Origin: Phascolomyces articulosus
Taxonomy: Eukaryota; Mucoromycota; Mucoromycetes; Mucorales; Lichtheimiaceae
NCBI GenBank assembly: GCA_025677815.1
Contig: JAIXMP010000011.1
Location: 744,001 to 808,000 of the forward strand
Direction of reading: 5' to 3'
Length of the DNA stretch: 64,000 bases
The notes under the pieces are model-generated. The model saw only the letters and a list, made by a program, of their open reading frames with translations. It was not told where the DNA came from and made no database searches. The position numbers were made by a program, and so were the translations under genes. This document shows positions 1 to 11,425 of this stretch, in pieces (positions within the stretch are counted from its first letter, which is position 1; each line of letters opens with the position of its first letter).

Positions 1-1549
1 GCAGCAACATCAGCAGGAGAACCTGGTTTGGCACCAGGGACAGGTTTGGCACGGTAAAAAGAAGCACGGAAAGGTAACATTTGTGTACGAATACAATAAT
101 AAGTGACGGCTGCACTCCAAATATCAAAAGCACGACCATCGTACCCATCTTGTTCGTTTTTCAATTGCCACATTTCGGGGGACCAGAAAGGTTCAGAACC
201 ACACCATTTATGACAAAGACGAGCACAACAATCTTCGTTATCTTTACTTGTTGAAAAAGAATGGGAAGAAGTGTTGTTGTTGGTTTCTTCTTGTACGACC
301 ATATCGGCCGTACCAAAATCGGCAATCTTGAGTGTTCCACCTTCAGATAACACTAAATTCTCAGGCTTGATATCACGATGGGCAATTCCAAGTTGATGAA
401 TATGTTGTAATCCTAACAAGAGTTGTTTGAATAAACAACCTTGTTCATTCAAAGACATGGTAGGACGTTCTTGTAATAAATTGAATAAATCACCACCAGT
501 ACACTATTAATAAATTTAAAGTTAATTCCAATGTTAAGTACAAAAGGGGGGGTAAGGGATCGTGTGAAAAATAATGAAAAAAAAAATCATACATATTCCA
601 TTACAGCACACCAACGATCGCGTTCATCTTTGACTAAATCTAAAGTATCAATGACATTGATATGACCGGACACTTTTTTGCTAATGAAATATTCATTTTG
701 CATGCGTTGATTATAATCATATTCGGATTCCGTTGTTTTTTCACGTTTCTTGAATTCTTTTACAGCGAGTACACGACCCTTGGCTCTTACTAATCGGATC
801 ACCGCTGTAGCACCGCTAGCGACATTTTTTTTCGAAGTAGCGCCCATGCCTTTGCAATTTTGTTCGGGTTTCACATAAGGACCATATTTTTCTGCCAATC
901 GTTCATATCGTTTTTTAGAAGAAGAAGAAGTAGCACTGGTTGTCGATGATAAAGAGGAAGATAATTGACGAGTGGATGAAGGAGGTGAAGCAGTGGAAGG
1001 AGAAAGGGAGGTTGGAGAGATATTTCCACTTTGACTTGATCGTGGTTTCCATGACAAGGAGAGTTTGTTCCATTTACTGCTGACAGAACTACCATAACTA
1101 TGTAAACTACTGGATCCACTACTACGACGACTTTTACTAGAAACTTGACTTCCTCGTCGTTTACGTTCTTTGTCACAATGGTCATGATCGTCCTGATGTT
1201 GACTGCCACCCATAGGTGTCATGCGTAAACCGGCTCGGATATGACCACCGGCATGTTGCAACATGTTCTGAAATCGACCACCGCTTGATGATTTTTTGAT
1301 AGGTTCAGGAGCGACAGGTGGTAATTGTTGATGTTTAGGTGGAGAAGTAGAAGTGGGTACTTGATGATGTGTAGTAGATACAGAAGAACAACTGCTACTT
1401 CTTGTATCTCCCGTAGAAATAGAAGATGATAATCCTGGTGGACGATTTTCATCTTGTTGTAAAGGATCAATAGCTTCAGGTGAACTGGAACGAGGGATCA
1501 TTAACCAATCCCCATCATGAGCGTGATACTTTTGTGAGAGAACAGACAT
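1..1549 (-). CDS. Ser/Thr protein kinase, NPR/HAL5 (Hal4/Hrk1-like) family, 3' truncated
   Basis: Fungal NPR/HAL5-type kinases regulate plasma-membrane transporters (K+ uptake, H+-ATPase). Exon 1 (1549-593) encodes a Ser-rich low-complexity N-terminus of about 210 residues, then the kinase N-lobe with a glycine-rich stretch ([11 protein letters not shown]) and VAIK-type lysine (LAVKEF). The intron 592-504 (GTATGA...TAG) joins MEY to CTGGDLF. Exon 2 (503-1) reads [11 protein letters not shown], the IADFG Mg-binding loop and SEPFWSPEM, which stands where APE usually is; this SPE form and the long Ser-rich head are typical of the Hal4/Hrk1/Npr1 group. The C-lobe continues past the left edge, so the stop codon is not seen. 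The ATG at 1549 is preferred; an upstream TTG is in frame but is not a fungal start. Kinase call is firm; subfamily is inferred from motifs. Confidence 0.86.
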
Positions 1550-4500
1550 ATTCAATACATGTAATGAGGGGGGGTATAAATATATAAAAGTATATATATA
1601 TATATATATATATAAGAAAGTAATGAAATAAAAAAAAAATAAAAATAAAAAAATAAAAAAAAGGGGAATGAAAATTAAAGAGAAAAGGAAAGGGAAATAA
1701 AATCAAAAATCAAAAAAAGGTTGCTATTTAAATAAAAAAAAAAAAAAAAGCTATGTGGCGAATAATAGCTTTAAAAATACGCAAAAGGGTGGGGGGAGAG
1801 AGGAAAAGGACAACCAAGTGGCAACACACAAAAAAAAAAAAAAAAAAAAAAAGATGGGTTTTTTCTTTTCCAATTGGATTGGTGAGTCTCTCTGAGTTTT
1901 AAAAAAGATTTTTTTTCTATTCTACCAGCCAAAAACCATGCGGGGGAAAGCGGTTTCTTGGGGGGTTATTCTTCTATAAGGAGAAAAAAAGTGATCATTG
2001 GAGTAAGTTCAGCCCAAATTTCCATCCGAATAAGTTGTGTGAATGACGTTCATCACACACACACACACCCTTAACATGGGTTATTTTTATATACTACTAT
2101 TTTATATCAACTAGTCTTTATATGTATATATATATATAATCACACATACATATTATTTACTTACTAGAAGAGAATCCTTTTTATTTTTCCCTTTTTCAAA
2201 AGAAAGGAACCAAAGAATTGTTCAGAAGTGAATATTATTATAAACAGTCCCTCCCCCTTTCTCTCTCTTTATCTAAAAACAGTAGATTGAACTGGAAAAA
2301 AGAAGTAGTTTCACATTTTATGTTACAAAGGTCGAGCCAACCAAGTCCATTTTAGCCCACGTGTCCCCTTTCTTTGGTTTTGTTTCCGCTTTTTTTTTTA
2401 TTTTATTTTATATACCTTACTTTTTGCCTTCATATACATGAACCCTTTTTTTCATAAACAATTCATCCCCGATAAAAATGACCATCATTTTCATTTTCCA
2501 TATTGAAAAATAAAGAAGAGAAAGAGAACCAATAATAAGAACAAAGTATTTTCTATCTTTGTAATTTTGGGGGATGAATGGAAAAATTGGTTCAAGTAAA
2601 TAAAAAGTACATGAACGTTTCATCAATACTAATAAAATGTTGGGATGCATGCAAATGATTATGTAAAAATGAGTCTAGGTTAATATATCCCGCCTATTTC
2701 CAATATAACAACAAACGGTAAAGTTCTTTTTTTCCATGCATATTTTATGTATCATCATCTTCTATTGTTCAATGGGAAGGTGTAATGATGGATGGGGACA
2801 ATAACATCTGTTTAACCAAACAACAAGTATTATATAAGGTGGTTACCCCGAAACATTTTTGATTTCCAGCAACTATACCATCTTAAACTCGATAAGGCAG
2901 TTTTGTAACTTATAACCCTGCCTTTATTCCTGCCAATTGAATGATAGAAATAAATGCGGGGTTGCAGTATGAATAACATTCAATAATAATGAAAGAAGGA
3001 AGGATTCCATTGTTATTAAATATAACAATTAGATGATTACGCCATATCATCGTACAAATTGGATTATTTTATTTTAAACAAAAAGCACATACAAAGATCG
3101 TCGTTTTTTACAATGAGGTTTTTTTTTATTTTATTTTTCAGGGCCTCTTTTTTATCATATTAAGAATATTTTGATAAACAAAGTTATTTTTATTTGGGGG
3201 GGAGGAGGAGGTGGTGGTGGTTGGGAAACAGGAGAAAAGAGTTAAAGGGAGAAAAAGCAAAAGTTCCGCAAAGAGATGGAAAATCTTGGGTTTCTACAGA
3301 TGCAATTCGATGTAAAAAAAAAAATAAAGTAAATAAAAGGGGTTACCTGTGCGCAATCAACAACCATTATAAATTCAAGTAGTTGTTGTGATTATCTTTT
3401 TTTTTTGAAGAAGTGTCGCGTGCTTTTGGATGATTTCGACGTTATTTAGATAGAATTCTTGTCATGGTAGGAAAAATCTATCATGTTTAACGATGGTGAT
3501 ACAGTTTTTCCATATATAAAAACGACTTTAATTATATATTATACAAAACGTATCGGTAATTTATTTACATTATTATATATTGAAATGGATTATAATAATA
3601 ATAATAATAGTAAACCTTGTTTAATAAATGATAATTCTATAATAAATTACAGAATTTTATTCGGTTCATTCGGTTTCTATATTATACTTTATTTTTTTTT
3701 CTTAATGCAAAAAGAAATATACTTTTATACCTTGTCTAATTAGTTTTAGTTTTTACTTAACAAAGTTGATATTCGCATTGAAAGGTATTTATATATAACA
3801 ACGATAATTGTTGTTGGTTGATTATAATAAACATGCCAAGGAATGTTTTCTTTTTTTTTTGCTTTGTTCCTGGGATTATTCATCATTTTATATTGACACG
3901 ACCTTGTTTTATATATATATATATTGTTGTTGTTTTGTTGTCGTTGTTGGGGGAGGATGGGATGATAAAAAAATTATTTCGGCTCCTTTTGTTGAATGAT
4001 CGTCGTTGCATAACATAATCATCCATCATATAGTCTAAAGTGAAATACCGGGAAAAAAACCCCCATCATAATATATATATATATATATATTATTCTGTAC
4101 ATTAATCAATAATCATTCTACATATCTTATTATAATAATGAATATTATTATAAATTATAAATTAAATATAAATAAAAATTATTAAAAGTTCCACACATTC
4201 AAAAAGATCCTCCTTGTCAAATGGATAGTATATTTTTGCCAAGAAGAAGAAGAAGAAGATGTGTCTCCAAATAAATTCATAAGGTTTTTTCTTCTTTGTA
4301 TACCATCTGATCTATTTTTTTTATACCGAATCATGATGGTCTTGGCAAGGTACTGTGAACGGTGGAAAGGGTGGCGCAATACAAGCCGTCGTAGATCTTT
4401 GTCATTCCTATGATAAAAATGATGTATAACTCAAATTCAAGAATTGATCCGCCTTATAAAAAGTATTATTATCGGAAAAGGTTTTTCTTCTTGGTTATAC

Positions 4501-5444
4501 AACCGAGAAAATTCCCTTTTGGATTTGGATGTCCCTGTCTGTCAATTGCATAATTGTTATTCCTTGGCAAAATGAAAATTATATTCTTATTCAATGATCA
4601 TATGTATTTAATTATAGAACAGCCAGCTATATATATATATATACCTTTACTATTCCTATATGGTTTTATGATGGTCCTCCTTTTTTTTTTTCTTTCGCAT
4701 TAAGATTGACCTCCAGTGATGATTGTGCATAAAGGATTATCTCCTGGTCTTACTTCTCCTCTCATCAACCTCTTCATCCCTCCCCCAAATACATATCAAC
4801 CCACGCGTTTGACTTCTTTCTGCCATGTCGATCTTTTATGACTTTTAAACAACTAAAGATAACCCTCCTCCCCCATCTCCCCTGTCGATATATATATACA
4901 TCCCTTTCAAAAAAAATACTCCCCTCCCGCTTCCTCTTCCTCCCACTTCTGTATCAGGTGTTGTTATAAAGAGATCGTCGTCATTTGTTATATCTTGCTT
5001 AAATTCTGGGTGGAATTGAAACTTGTTATACATTTGTCTTGGCTAGTGGGTATTGAATTAAAGTAAAATTATGTTGGGAAATTATATTCAAAGAGGAAGA
5101 TAATAAACTTTTTTTTTTTTGGTATTTCCCCATGTCTATTATTACTCATTGTTGGTATCACAACAACATCATCATCGTCATCGTCTATGTAATAAAAAAA
5201 TCAAGGTCTCTTTTTTTTTTTTGTCTCCGCAAATATAATAGATGATATAATAGGTGAAAGGGGAAAACCGCGGTTAAAAAAAAAAAAAACTGACAAATTA
5301 CGTAGGAACAGGATAATAGTTAACAAGTTAACATCGATTTGTTCAAACTTTATCTTGATTAACGGTCAAACCTTTTCGCGAGACCAAGGAAGATTGTAAA
5401 CTTTACAACTTGGATCTTTATCAAATATAAATATTAGGATTTCG
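1550..5444. other. Gene-poor AT-rich intergenic region
   Basis: No convincing gene is seen over nearly 4 kb. The part next to 1549 is the kinase promoter/5' UTR and holds a (TA)n run (1591-1614), poly-A runs (for example 1830-1852) and a CACGTG E-box near 2358. A G-rich stretch at about 3197-3230 (GGGGGGGAGGAGG then GGTGG triplets) could form a quadruplex. Short ORFs here (for example 3483-3743) are Asn/Ile/Phe-rich translations of AT-rich DNA and are not supported. Confidence 0.6.
1591..1614. repeat. (TA)12 microsatellite
   Basis: Perfect TA dinucleotide run about 45 bp upstream of the kinase ATG, in the presumed 5' UTR/core promoter. Confidence 0.9.
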
Positions 5445-5914
5445 ATGAATTATCCAAAAAAAGAAATTATGACAAGGGTTTGTTATATATACATCCTATT
5501 TTTATTTTATTTTATTTTTTTGTTTTGTTTTACCTATTCTATATTTCAGGTCAAACAAAAAGGAAATCGTTATATAATCAAGACCCTAGGTAAACCTGAT
5601 ACATTTATTGATTCAAATGGTGTGTATGTACCTATTATTTGTTGTTTCGTAAATGGTTGGAAAAAAACGGATAAACGATGATGATGGTGGTTGATTTTGT
5701 GATTTATTTTTGACAGCAGAAAATGCTCAAATCTACCTTTGATCTATCATACTTTATTCCGTTTGAAAAGGAAAAATTTATCAATACCATGATAAAAACA
5801 GATGTTGTTCATCCATATTGGACACTTTTTTTTAAAAAAAATAAAAAGATGAACCCACTACCACTTGAATTCATTGATTTTCTTTGCATTAAGCAATTAG
5901 GCACCTCAGAATAA
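5445..5914 (+). CDS. Hypothetical three-exon small protein (weak)
   Basis: Not recognised. A consistent phase-0 model exists: exon 1 5445-5477 (MNYPKKEIMTR), intron with a GTTTGT donor and TATATTTCAG acceptor, exon 2 5550-5621 (VKQKGNRYIIKTLGKPDTFI..), intron GTGTAT...TGACAG, exon 3 5717-5914 ending TAA. It gives about 100 residues with charged, non-low-complexity sequence (for example FEKEKFINTMIKTDVVHPYW), unlike the Phe/Ile-rich translation of the surrounding DNA. No domain or signal peptide is visible. It sits in a gene-poor, repeat-bearing stretch, so it may equally be a relic of a longer gene or element. Splice sites are my inference. Confidence 0.28.
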
Positions 5915-6694
5915 ACTTGTTTCTATTATTCATATTTCTTTATACCTGTCGTTTCGATAAGTAGATTTTCTTATCAATTATTATATCACATCTTTTAATT
6001 ATATAAAGGTCACCTTGAACAGGTGCGGATCAGATATTCAGAATAAGGAGAATAGTTTTATTTTGTTAACATCATTAATATTACTGGTGTCATCTATGTA
6101 TTATATATATATTGCTATATACAATGAATGATAAAATGAGAGTAAAGTTACCTATCAATCATTCCTTCTAATTTCACTCTAAGTATCTCGTTCTCAAAAT
6201 CATCTTATGTTTGTTCACAACAGTAAATCGTAAAAAAAAAGAAAGCCTTATATATAGAGTGCCTTTTGCTTCAAATCATTCGATCAAAAATAGGATGCAT
6301 TGTATGCAACATTTCATAAAAATAGGATAGACTCTTGGCTTCCTTTCAGAAATCTCATCACTATTTTACTTTTTCACTCTTTCATTATACATAATTTTCT
6401 GTAATCAGTTTATTTGGCTTTCATATTTCCTTTTGAATTTGAAACCTACTTCTTTGATGGTAGTTCCGCCTGTTAATCCTCGTACACTGCCCTTCTCAAC
6501 AATTCTGTCATACTTATGAATGACACAAAAGAAAAATCAATACAATGTAATAAGAACTTTTCTTTTTATCTTCTTAAAGAGTCTTTTCCTAGGCCATTTA
6601 TTTCATGTATGACTAAATATACTTCAACTTTTGAAAATATTTCGAACGCATATCAAGTCTTAAATGTGATGTCAATAGAATATCAGTGGCAAAA
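5915..6694. other. Intergenic AT-rich DNA leading into the dispersed repeat
   Basis: Apart from an 83-codon ORF at 6516-6767 whose 3' third lies inside the dispersed repeat (and may be a coding relic of it), nothing recognisable is seen. Confidence 0.5.
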
Positions 6695-7062
6695 AAGGAT
6701 CATTGAGAGTGTGAAAAATATAAAAGGTAGTAAAATCGAAAAAATAAAGACGATAAGAATACGTTGAGACTGTTATATAGATTTATTTAATAAAAAATAG
6801 TGATGATCAAACTATCTAATAAAATTGAGGTCCTTTTATACTTTTCGATGAGGTGTTTATTTCTAATTATTTATCTATTGTCGGGTACGTGTTTATATGA
6901 GTCCATAGAGATGAGGATTGATATTTGTTATTGTTAATTTACGCCTTATGTTAAGAGGGCGTTTATTCATTTCTTATTTTCTTTATTGTTGAACATTATA
7001 CCTTATTTGGTATACCGTTCTAATTCACACCATTTCATAATAATGGCGTTATTCTATTTTAT
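6695..7062 (+). repeat. Dispersed repeat copy 1 (about 370 bp)
   Basis: Matches the reverse complement of 34725-35110 over about 370 bp, with long identical blocks such as GAGGTCCTTTTATACTTTTC and GTTGAACATTATACC and roughly 80% identity by eye. On the strand opposite to this copy both translate, with stops, to similar peptides (..KYKRTSILLDS..; GIMFNN), with partly conservative amino-acid differences. This suggests an ancestral coding element. No terminal repeats or transposase motifs were recognised. Confidence 0.75.
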
Positions 7063-7148
7063 TTATTATTTATTCTTTTTTTCCTCATTTAAATTTAGAT
7101 ACACCTATTTGGCGTATTCTTTTCCTACGGACACGACAGAGAGAGACG

Positions 7149-7940
7149 ATGACTTTTTTTCCCACTGGTGCTAAACATTCGCTTTCTGAACAACAACAAA
7201 TAAAAACACATGGTTACTGGTTATTGAATGCTCTCCTGTTGCATTACACTTTATCCAGGGATGATCAAAAGGGGATTTTAAAATTATTGCATTACTGTAT
7301 TTGATGCAATATTGATCTAATTATTACTTGAAAAAAATGCCTTTTAGCAAGGCAAGTAGATTTTTCGATTTCTATTGAACGTCATTGTGCAATTATTATG
7401 GAAAAGAAAGTACTGACCATTGTTACCGACCTCACAACAACAAGAAAATTATAGAAACAACCTTGGAATATATATAAAAGAGATTATTCAATCCTCTTAC
7501 TTACCTGGTATAGTAGACTTTGAGAGCTATACATACCACCAGACAATGAATTGATGTGTCTTTTTTTTTTAAAAAAAAAATTCTGACTTTTGAATTGCTC
7601 CAAACCTTATTCATGCAGATGTAAAACTAATTACATACCGGTTCTATCATTTAATAATTGAAGGATAAACTTGTATTCGTTCTCGTAGCAGAAGAATACA
7701 TACAATCAAATGGCATGAATGTTTCACGGAGAGATCATTGAAGTCCTTGCCCTCAAAGTCCAACATCGTTATTTATTGAAAGTGGATCCAGAGATGCACA
7801 AATTGAAGATTTTAATATGAACTTATTATCAGCCTTAACAAGCCCACCCGAAATGACACGTTATTCCATCAGAACTATTGGTGTAAAGGTGAGCGCTTTC
7901 ATAGACATCGATGGTTCGAACTTGATAACCCTACATGAAT
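7149..7940 (+). pseudogene. Degraded coding relic of unknown family
   Basis: Three coding-looking segments follow directly after the dispersed repeat. 7149-7304 is an ATG ORF of 51 residues (MTFFPTGAKHSLSEQQQIKT then a hydrophobic-basic tail). About 7345-7455 reads ARQVDFSISIERHCAIIMEK.. then a stop. About 7680-7940 reads VAEEYIQSNGMNVS, one TGA, then SPTSLFIESGSRDAQIEDFN and ALTSPPEMTRYSIRTIGVK, possibly followed by a GTGAGC donor. Composition is much less biased than flanking AT-rich DNA, but stops interrupt the frame and no single intron set repairs it. It may be the body of the element whose end is the 6695-7062 repeat. Family unknown. Confidence 0.3.
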
Positions 7941-8388
7941 AAAACATTGCCTTTGCAAATATAACCAGCTGATTGATCGGGTGCAGAGTAAATCATTTTT
8001 TTTTCTGTATCAGTATACGTTTTTTCAAAATGGGTTTACATGGCATACGCAGGGGCACAAATGTCATGTACATAGAATCAGGGGTTTTTGCTTATAAATC
8101 GTATCCATGGTAATAGACATGAACTTTTACGTAATTAGAACTATTGAGCATTTTTGTCCGAGTTACTTCATAAGACGTGTTGTAACATCTCTATACATCG
8201 AACATATTGAAAGAACATACATATCCATTCGTACTTGGAAGAATTTAAAGAGAAGGAGCCAAAAAAAATATATATATATTTACAGATTTAAATAATTTGT
8301 TGCATGATTTATTAGTTTCGATCCGTAAAGGAAACATGTATTCCATAAAGAATTATAATAAATGTTCTTTTTATTAATAATAGTTCTA
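7941..8388. other. Intergenic; possible further relic
   Basis: Nothing firm. A 62-codon ORF at 8107-8295 has a basic tail and could be part of the same relic. The 3' UTR of the F-box gene lies near 8389. Confidence 0.4.
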
Positions 8389-10594
8389 TCAAGTTATAAA
8401 GTTACAGTTTGTTTTTTGCTTTACATAATGGAGGCATTCATGAGATATTCTTGGACAATTTGTTAATTGTAATGTCCACGTCGATTTTAAATTCGACTTT
8501 TTATCGACAAGGTTACGTACACCATCATCTGTTATATAACATAAGTTTTGGAGAATGATGGTGTTTAACCCATTTACATCACCAAGACTCTCTATCTCTT
8601 CATCCATCACTGAATCCATTTCATCCAAAAATATTTTTTTGACTTGGTGGCCGAGATTGTTGATTAGTTTCTTGACACCTTGGGTTGAAGTATTACTTAG
8701 ATTTGCTAATTCAATGCAGTTCAATGTTTTTATATGGATCAATGCTTCCAATGTTTCATCCATGACACTTCTACAATAAACAAATGTAATCTTCTCCAGG
8801 GATAGTGGTGATTGAGATGAATCGACAGAAAGTTGCGCATATTTTTTTAATAGTTGGTTGAGAGCTGTTGTTGTAGTATGATCATGTACATTTACAATTT
8901 CAAGAATTCTGAGAGGTGGCATATCCAAGAGTGTTTTTACCATTAAATTCATATCATGTACTGAAGCTACATAAAATTCCTCCAGTTTTGAATATTGAAT
9001 GGCTTGCATCATAAATTCTTGTATTCCCAGAAGGGGTTGTGTCATGAGCATTTTCACTTTGGGTAATGTGAAGTATGAATATTTTGCATAAATTTGTCGA
9101 AGCTCATCCTCTGATACTGGTTGCATACTTAATGCAATGTCTTGTAGCGTAGATCGGTTTTTGTATACAATGGGTAATACGTTGGATGGAGGAATTTCAA
9201 CTCGAGGATCCAGGTATAGAACCTTTAGACCAGTTGTTGCTGCTGTTTGTTTGAGAAGCACTTTTTTCTCTGATAGTTTTGGGATAGGCATTTCCTCATC
9301 TTCAGGAAAATTACATGCCAATATTTCTAAATTTGGTGTGCTATTTTCGGCAATGATGCTATAGACTGTATCATCACAATAATGCATAACTAACCGTCGT
9401 AATTGTTGACAAACTTGAATGATGGGTTCAATATCTTGACCAGTAATTGTTGACACATTTAATTCAACATTGATCAAGGAAGGATGTTGTTGTAGTGATG
9501 TAAAGTCAACCATATGATTTGATAATGAACATTTTGTTCTGTATATCAAATCCGTCAAACTTTCACATGACGATAAGATCATTCTGATTGTGATGGAATT
9601 TTGATTATCAAAAACATTGATATCGAGTTTCGTCAGTGTCTGTCTTATCTGTCGCAATACACTGGGTGTTTGTCCTATATAACTTTCCATGTCTTGAATT
9701 CCAAGTTACCGAATAATGATCAATAGTATTTATCATTTTATATTAGCAACAAATCAATAGAATACTCATGTTCTATTATTCCATATAAACATATTTTAAG
9801 CCCTGATGTCTTTTTTTTAATGAAAGATATTTACCAGTCAGTCCAAGTGATTGGATTCGATCAAAGTGTCCATTTTGTAATAAATTCACGAACCGAGAAT
9901 GGATAGTTGCAGATGTGGTATTTATGGATAAATCCTTTACATGATGACATAGGTAAGATGTGAATCGTAGTAATGGTATATTCTTGCTTCCATTTTGAAT
10001 CGATAACTTCCTCCATGCTTCCTTACAATCCAATATGCGAGTTTGCCATGTTTTTGATACTTGCATACATGTCATTCGTACATCTTGTGATAATAGTATT
10101 ATTATGCTGGTTGCAATTTCTTCTGGTAAGGTGAGAATTGGATCGATTGTTTTTTCTGATAATTCTATGGCAATCTCCTTCCCCATATCCAAATCTTCTG
10201 TGTCTATATTTTGCCCAGCTTGCTGTTGTTCTTGTGCAACCTCAAGACCCTTGTCGTAACATTCGATTGCTTTGAGTTGGTGTCCATACATAGAGAGCAA
10301 GTGCCCTTTTCTTGTATATCCAGCAATAGATTTGGGCATCTCTTCAATCATTTTTTCTCCATCATAAAATGCATCATTGAATCGACCATTCATCAAATAA
10401 GCATGGGATCGTATTTCAAGCAGTGCAAGGAGAAGCTTTTTTTGTTGATATACGTAATCGATTGTGGCTGATACATATTCGATGATTTGTTGGTGATCGC
10501 TGCTTTGGATCGCTTTGTTGATTTTGTGGATTTGGTGCGGAAAAGACTCCAAGACATCAAGGAAATGAGGTGCTATAATAGATGTTGATAGCAT
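8389..10594 (-). CDS. TPR - F-box - LRR protein, Dia2/Pof3-like
   Basis: Predicted substrate receptor of an SCF ubiquitin ligase. Exon 1 is 10594-9835; the donor G|GTAAAT and acceptor TTCAAG remove 9834-9693, and exon 2 runs 9692-8389, giving 687 residues. Residues about 25-130 form TPR-like helices (RSHAYLMNGRFNDAFYDGE; GYTRKGHLLSMYGHQLKAIE). Residues 152-196 are an F-box (LTLPEEIATSIIILLSQ..VSKTW). The remainder is made of leucine-rich repeats of about 26 residues (for example LETLKCIELANLSNTS-like units). TPR + F-box + LRR is the architecture of S. cerevisiae Dia2 and S. pombe Pof3, which act at replication forks and heterochromatin. An ATG at the start of the second ORF is internal after splicing. 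Architecture is sure; orthology is inference. Confidence 0.8.
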
Positions 10595-11425
10595 ACAAAT
10601 AAGAAGAGCAGGAGAATACGTAATTTATATTTTATAAAAAAGAAAGAGATGAAAAATACCAACAAGATGAAACAATTCGTTTTTACACCGATTTTGGTGT
10701 AACAATGAATAAAAGAACTCCAGAAAAACTATTTGTGTTGCATGTTATTAACGTGTAACTCTTAATTCAAGTGGAAAAACATAAATATTGCATTGATGAT
10801 GATATCATTTTTAGTTTACTGTATTAATTGCTATGGGGTCTATTTTCCTTTTATCCCTTTCCCATCTTCTAATAAAATAAGGGTAATAAAGTAGTTTTAG
10901 TGTTTAATGCTCATATATACTAGCTATATGAGCCTGTTTTAGTTACCATCTTGTTTCCTCAGTATGAGTTTTGTAAATAGTACGTAGTGATTAATGATGT
11001 ATTAATTTTTAACAAAATACATATGTCATATATAGCTAAAAAAACGCGTCACATATATTATTTTTTACAAGCTTTATTCGCCGTCTTATCGTAATAGCCA
11101 TCATTTATATAAAGCAGTGTGTTAATACATCGCGCAAAAGAAAAAGTAATCCTTTATTTATGTAATCATGTGTAAAAACCAACACTACCAATTATTAGAA
11201 CAAGTCTACATTCTCTGTATCTGGGTTTTGGAAAAGATACTATTGCAATGATCGATGATTGGCAGTAATAGTAATTTTTCAATTACTAATGTTTATAACA
11301 GACATAGAGAAGTAATAATAAAATGGGATAAAAATGAAATAAGTACATATAGCGAAAGAAGTAGGAAACGGGTAAGAAATAACCTTCGCCAACAATGAGA
11401 TAGCAATACGATCACAATAGAATTA
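10595..11425. other. Intergenic
   Basis: Promoter side of the F-box gene on the right strand boundary (10595 onwards) and the 3' UTR side of the first Hsp70 gene. AT-rich, with no further ORF or RNA gene recognised. Confidence 0.5.

Noticed and set aside
1615..1900. Poly-A runs as SINE/LINE tails
   Set aside because: No element body or target-site duplication adjoins them; homopolymers are common throughout the window.
3483..4018. Small AT-rich ORFs as genes
   Set aside because: Composition is dominated by Ile/Phe/Tyr/Asn as expected from random AT-rich DNA, with no splice or promoter context.
7905..7925. GGTTCGAAC as a tRNA B-box
   Set aside because: No A-box or cloverleaf could be built around it.
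9776..9834. Separate genes for the TPR/F-box part and the LRR part
   Set aside because: A GTAAAT donor at 9834 and an AAG acceptor at 9693 join both parts in the correct phase.
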